Shown here piece after piece: positions 62,088 to 64,000 of a DNA stretch of 64,000 nucleotides. The notes beneath the pieces are model-generated. The model ran no database searches. It worked only from the letters and a program-made list of their open reading frames with translations, and was not told the DNA's origin. A program made the position numbers and the translations under genes. The stretch's first letter is position 1. Each line of letters opens with the position of its first letter. The DNA is from Marinobacter nauticus. GTDB lineage: Bacteria; Pseudomonadota; Gammaproteobacteria; Pseudomonadales; Oleiphilaceae. Where the stretch lies: assembly GCF_003634635.1 (NCBI RefSeq), contig NZ_RBJB01000003.1, forward strand, positions 682,001 to 746,000. The letters are read 5' to 3'.

Positions 62088-62363
62088 ATGTCAAGCCAGC
62101 TGGCGAATAAACTAAGAAAAATCCGTGAGGCCGAAACGAGCGGCAGAGCGGAGTTCTGCGACATCATCGGAATAGCGAAGAAGACACTGGAAGGAATTGA
62201 GCAGACAGGTCGCGTGCCAAAAGGAGACCTTCTAGAAAAGGTTTGTCAGACTTGGCCGAAATACACGCTTTGGCTTATGACAGGTTCAACCGATCCAGAA
62301 TGCGGTCAGGTCGATCCAGACACAGAGATTGCTAGAAGAGAGAACTGCCTGAAAACAGGATAG
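62088..62363 (+). CDS. Small phage repressor (lambda-repressor-like HTH)
   Basis: 91 residues. LANKLRKIREAETSGRAEFCDIIGI and KKTLEGIEQTGRVPKGDLLEKVC form an Xre-type helix-turn-helix, followed by a short C-terminal tail. No oligomerisation/autoprotease domain, so RecA-induced cleavage is not expected. Divergent from the early operon. The ATG at 62088 is preferred over the longer frame that crosses the control region. Confidence 0.75.
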   Translation: MSSQLANKLRKIREAETSGRAEFCDIIGIAKKTLEGIEQTGRVPKGDLLEKVCQTWPKYTLWLMTGSTDPECGQVDPDTEIARRENCLKTG

Positions 62364-62591
62364 GTTTCTGCCTGGCTGCACGTATCGCCCAGGCTTGGTA
62401 TGGAAACCGACGAGGGGAACCACAAGAACAAAAGGGCTGGCCGTCGTAGTGTGTGGTGGCGGCTTCAGGCAAATGGATACTTGTTCAATAATCAGTGAAG
62501 AACAGTGAAAACTAACATTCCCGAGAATCGGCTCAAACTAGCGCCTAGATCTAGCTACCAGAAAGCCTGATACGAGCCTTCCTTAAAGAGC
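62364..62591. other. Gap between the repressor and the cold-shock gene
   Basis: 228 bases without a gene. On the plus strand a nested stem is visible at about 62373-62408: GGTTTC...GAAACC encloses GCCTGG...CCAGGC, which could be the repressor's 3' end structure. A 10-bp palindrome CTAGATCTAG lies at 62545-62554. Composition shifts to AT-rich near 62580. Confidence 0.45.
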
Positions 62592-62807
62592 TTAGCTTAT
62601 TTTGATAACCTTTCTAGCCCTCGGGCCTTTAGGCATGTTTTCTATTTCAAACTCGACTTTATCCCCTTCGACTAGCACTCTATCTCTTGTTAGAATATCG
62701 TCGTAGAAAACAAAAACATCCTTTCCGGACTCTCTACGAATAAAGCCAAATCCCTTAATAGAATCGAAAGTACGCACAACACCAAAAAAACTTTCCTTAA
62801 AACTCAA
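62592..62807 (-). CDS. Cold-shock-domain protein coupled to the reverse transcriptase
   Basis: 71 residues, one cold-shock (OB-fold) domain: RNP1-like KGFGFIRR and RNP2-like DVFVFYDDI, where canonical CspA has VFVHFSAI, so the conserved His is missing. It should bind single-stranded RNA or DNA. The proposed start is a TTG at 62805-62807 that overlaps the RT stop (TTGA) and has GGGAG eight bases upstream within the RT gene; another TTG at 62813 is too close to that site. The overlap implies translation together with the RT. It is AT-rich like the RT gene and unlike the phage genes. Confidence 0.85.
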   Translation of the reverse strand: MSFKESFFGVVRTFDSIKGFGFIRRESGKDVFVFYDDILTRDRVLVEGDKVEFEIENMPKGPRARKVIKIS

Positions 62808-63979
62808 AGCCAATACTCCCTTTTATTAGGCACATTTGGATGGGCACTTTTCAGCATGCTTCTTAAGGCCTTAGACCGCCCCTTGTTCGTCCTAGAAAGC
62901 AACCCCAACTTGTAATAAAGCTTATTAATTCTAGAAATATCTCCAGATTTATAGGTGTGGTTCCGCCTCAACTTTGCAATTTTTTGAACGTCAGCTGCAA
63001 TTTTTTGCTCCTCTAGAGCATCAATTGTCGGGAGAATAAGCCCCAAACGACGCCGAAGTTCTTTAGACTGATGGTGCCCTAACCTCGTCATCTTCGCCAC
63101 TTGACCAGAAACGTAATTCCAGAATTTATGATAAGAAGGATCACACGAGCTGGCTTGATATTTCTTTTCACATTCAAAGACAAGTTGACGAATATATCTC
63201 CGCTCGGACTTCCTCAGTTTTGGCTTTGCATGGCCTACCCATAACCCAGTCACGTCATAGGTATAAGCATGAGACCCTTTAATATAAACCTTTATCTTAT
63301 CTGAACGAGGCTTAAGATCGTACTTTTTGAAAAGGGCAATAACTCTTTCAATATACTCTTGAGTCGATTCCGCTGACGGCCGATCATTTGTCGATAACGT
63401 GACATCATCTAACAACCGACTATAAACAACGCCCCTTTGCCTAAAGTACGAAACGACATGATATTCGGAATTGTGAAAGACTAAATTAGCGACGTATGAA
63501 GAAGTACAAGCACCTTGGGGAACTCGCCCCCTCAAACAAACTAGCTTCGTGAGCAGCATCGAAACTTCATCAGGAAATTTAAATAAATACTTAAAAACAT
63601 CAAAAACATAATCAGATTTTATATTTCCGTAGAAGTTTTTAATATCTAAAACAATCAGACATTGAGAGTTAGCATGGATCTTTGCGTTCTCAACATAATC
63701 ACGCTTGGACTGATCATCACTTATTCCTCCTTGGAGATAAAGAGGAAATCTAACAGCTTCAAAGATTCGATCATTTATTCTCTTCTGTATCTTCTTTAAT
63801 TCGTACTTTGGCTCATAGACTGTACGAATCTTCCCAGACTTAGACACAATATTAAAGGATGTATAAGAGGAATTTGCTTTTTCTGCGAAGTCTAATAAAA
63901 GCTTGGGGTGGACGCCTAAAGTTTTAGCTAATGCGTCGAGGGAACCAATAGGTTTGTGAGGATAATAGGGTTTGTCCAC
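62804..63979 (-). CDS. Retron-type reverse transcriptase
   Basis: 391 residues. Motifs in order: IRTVYEPKYELKKIQKRI (about 51-68), motif A IVLDIKNFY with Asp112, RVPQGACTSSYVANLVF (152-168), the catalytic box SRLLDDVTLS with Asp191-Asp192 where most RTs have YxDD, and YDVTGLWV (241-248), the VTG motif typical of retron RTs. The family makes msDNA from a nearby msr-msd RNA; many act in phage defence. The start is a GTG at 63979 with AAGGA six bases upstream. Only 21 bases of upstream DNA remain, so the expected RNA gene is not visible. It is clearly AT-rich relative to the chromosome, a sign of transfer. A group II intron RT is unlikely (no maturase or HNH part). Confidence 0.88.
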   Translation of the reverse strand: MDKPYYPHKPIGSLDALAKTLGVHPKLLLDFAEKANSSYTSFNIVSKSGKIRTVYEPKYELKKIQKRINDRIFEAVRFPLYLQGGISDDQSKRDYVENAKIHANSQCLIVLDIKNFYGNIKSDYVFDVFKYLFKFPDEVSMLLTKLVCLRGRVPQGACTSSYVANLVFHNSEYHVVSYFRQRGVVYSRLLDDVTLSTNDRPSAESTQEYIERVIALFKKYDLKPRSDKIKVYIKGSHAYTYDVTGLWVGHAKPKLRKSERRYIRQLVFECEKKYQASSCDPSYHKFWNYVSGQVAKMTRLGHHQSKELRRRLGLILPTIDALEEQKIAADVQKIAKLRRNHTYKSGDISRINKLYYKLGLLSRTNKGRSKALRSMLKSAHPNVPNKREYWL

Positions 63980-64000
63980 TACACATCCTTGTTTTCAGAT

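Larger units (their letters stand above)
52745..64000. mobile_element. Filamentous prophage (inovirus) integrated in ssrA, right end outside the window
   Basis: The segment holds a compact inovirus genome: integrase, Rep_trans initiator, Zot-type assembly ATPase, gpVI- and gpIII-like proteins, major coat protein with signal peptide, small membrane proteins, ssDNA-binding candidate, hairpin-rich intergenic region, early genes and a divergent repressor. A lipoprotein gene at the left and an RT/cold-shock pair at the right look like cargo. No attR repeat of the ssrA end is found, so whether the RT pair belongs to the phage or to a neighbouring island is open. All structural modules look intact. 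Confidence 0.85.

Noticed and set aside
62364..62591. msr-msd RNA of the retron downstream of the cold-shock gene
   Set aside because: Retron RNAs normally precede the RT gene; the stems seen here do not form the long msd hairpin with flanking a1/a2 repeats, so I could not support it.
62804..63979. Diversity-generating retroelement or group II intron RT
   Set aside because: No template/variable repeat pair or Avd-like gene nearby, no maturase or endonuclease domain, and the VTG motif favours retrons.
52419..64000. Second copy of the ssrA 3' end (attR)
   Set aside because: No repeat of the T-arm to CCA sequence was found right of 52784 by eye; the right boundary must lie outside the window.

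Overview
The window is a gammaproteobacterial chromosome segment. Gene order (aceE-aceF; secG-tpiA-glmM-folP-ftsH; rimP-nusA-infB-rbfA-truB-rpsO-pnp; dapB-carA-carB-greA; grpE-dnaK-dnaJ), GC-rich codon use, a wax ester synthase/diacylglycerol acyltransferase and a complete LIV ABC transporter point to Marinobacter or a close marine relative. That is an inference from memory of gene content, not a database match.

Positions 1-52.4 kb are core genome: pyruvate dehydrogenase (aceF partial, aceE); a KamA-family radical SAM protein; an HNH-motif protein; ybbN and lon; a MarR regulator with a palindromic self-operator; a TPR membrane protein; livKHMGF; an envelope cluster (lipoprotein, DUF3015, DUF4105, lipoprotein hydrolase); RNA processing and translation genes (pnp to rimP) behind tandem terminators and tRNA-Leu(GAG); secG, tpiA, glmM, folP and ftsH; yhbY; greA; carBA and dapB; dnaJ, dnaK and grpE with sigma-32-type promoters; recN with two LexA boxes; fur and bamE; rnfH and ratA; an NSS transporter; smpB; a WS/DGAT; and ssrA (tmRNA) with tag ANDENYALAA.

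From the 3' end of ssrA to the right edge lies an integrated filamentous phage (inovirus). Reading from the attachment site it has a lipoprotein cargo gene, a tyrosine integrase, a Rep_trans-type initiator, a Zot-family assembly ATPase, gpVI- and gpIII-like proteins, a triple hairpin, the major coat protein, two small membrane proteins, a probable ssDNA-binding protein, a hairpin-rich intergenic region (candidate origin/packaging signal), six early genes joined by 4-base ATGA overlaps, and a divergent small repressor with a palindromic operator. No second att copy is visible, so the element continues past base 64000.

The most notable item is at the right edge: an AT-rich two-gene unit on the minus strand encoding a retron-type reverse transcriptase (motif A Asp, PQGACTSS, LLDD instead of YxDD, VTG) and a small cold-shock-domain protein. 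The genes are coupled through a TTGA stop/start overlap. If a msr-msd RNA precedes the RT gene it lies just outside this window. The arrangement suggests a retron-like defence or accessory module carried by, or next to, a filamentous prophage.
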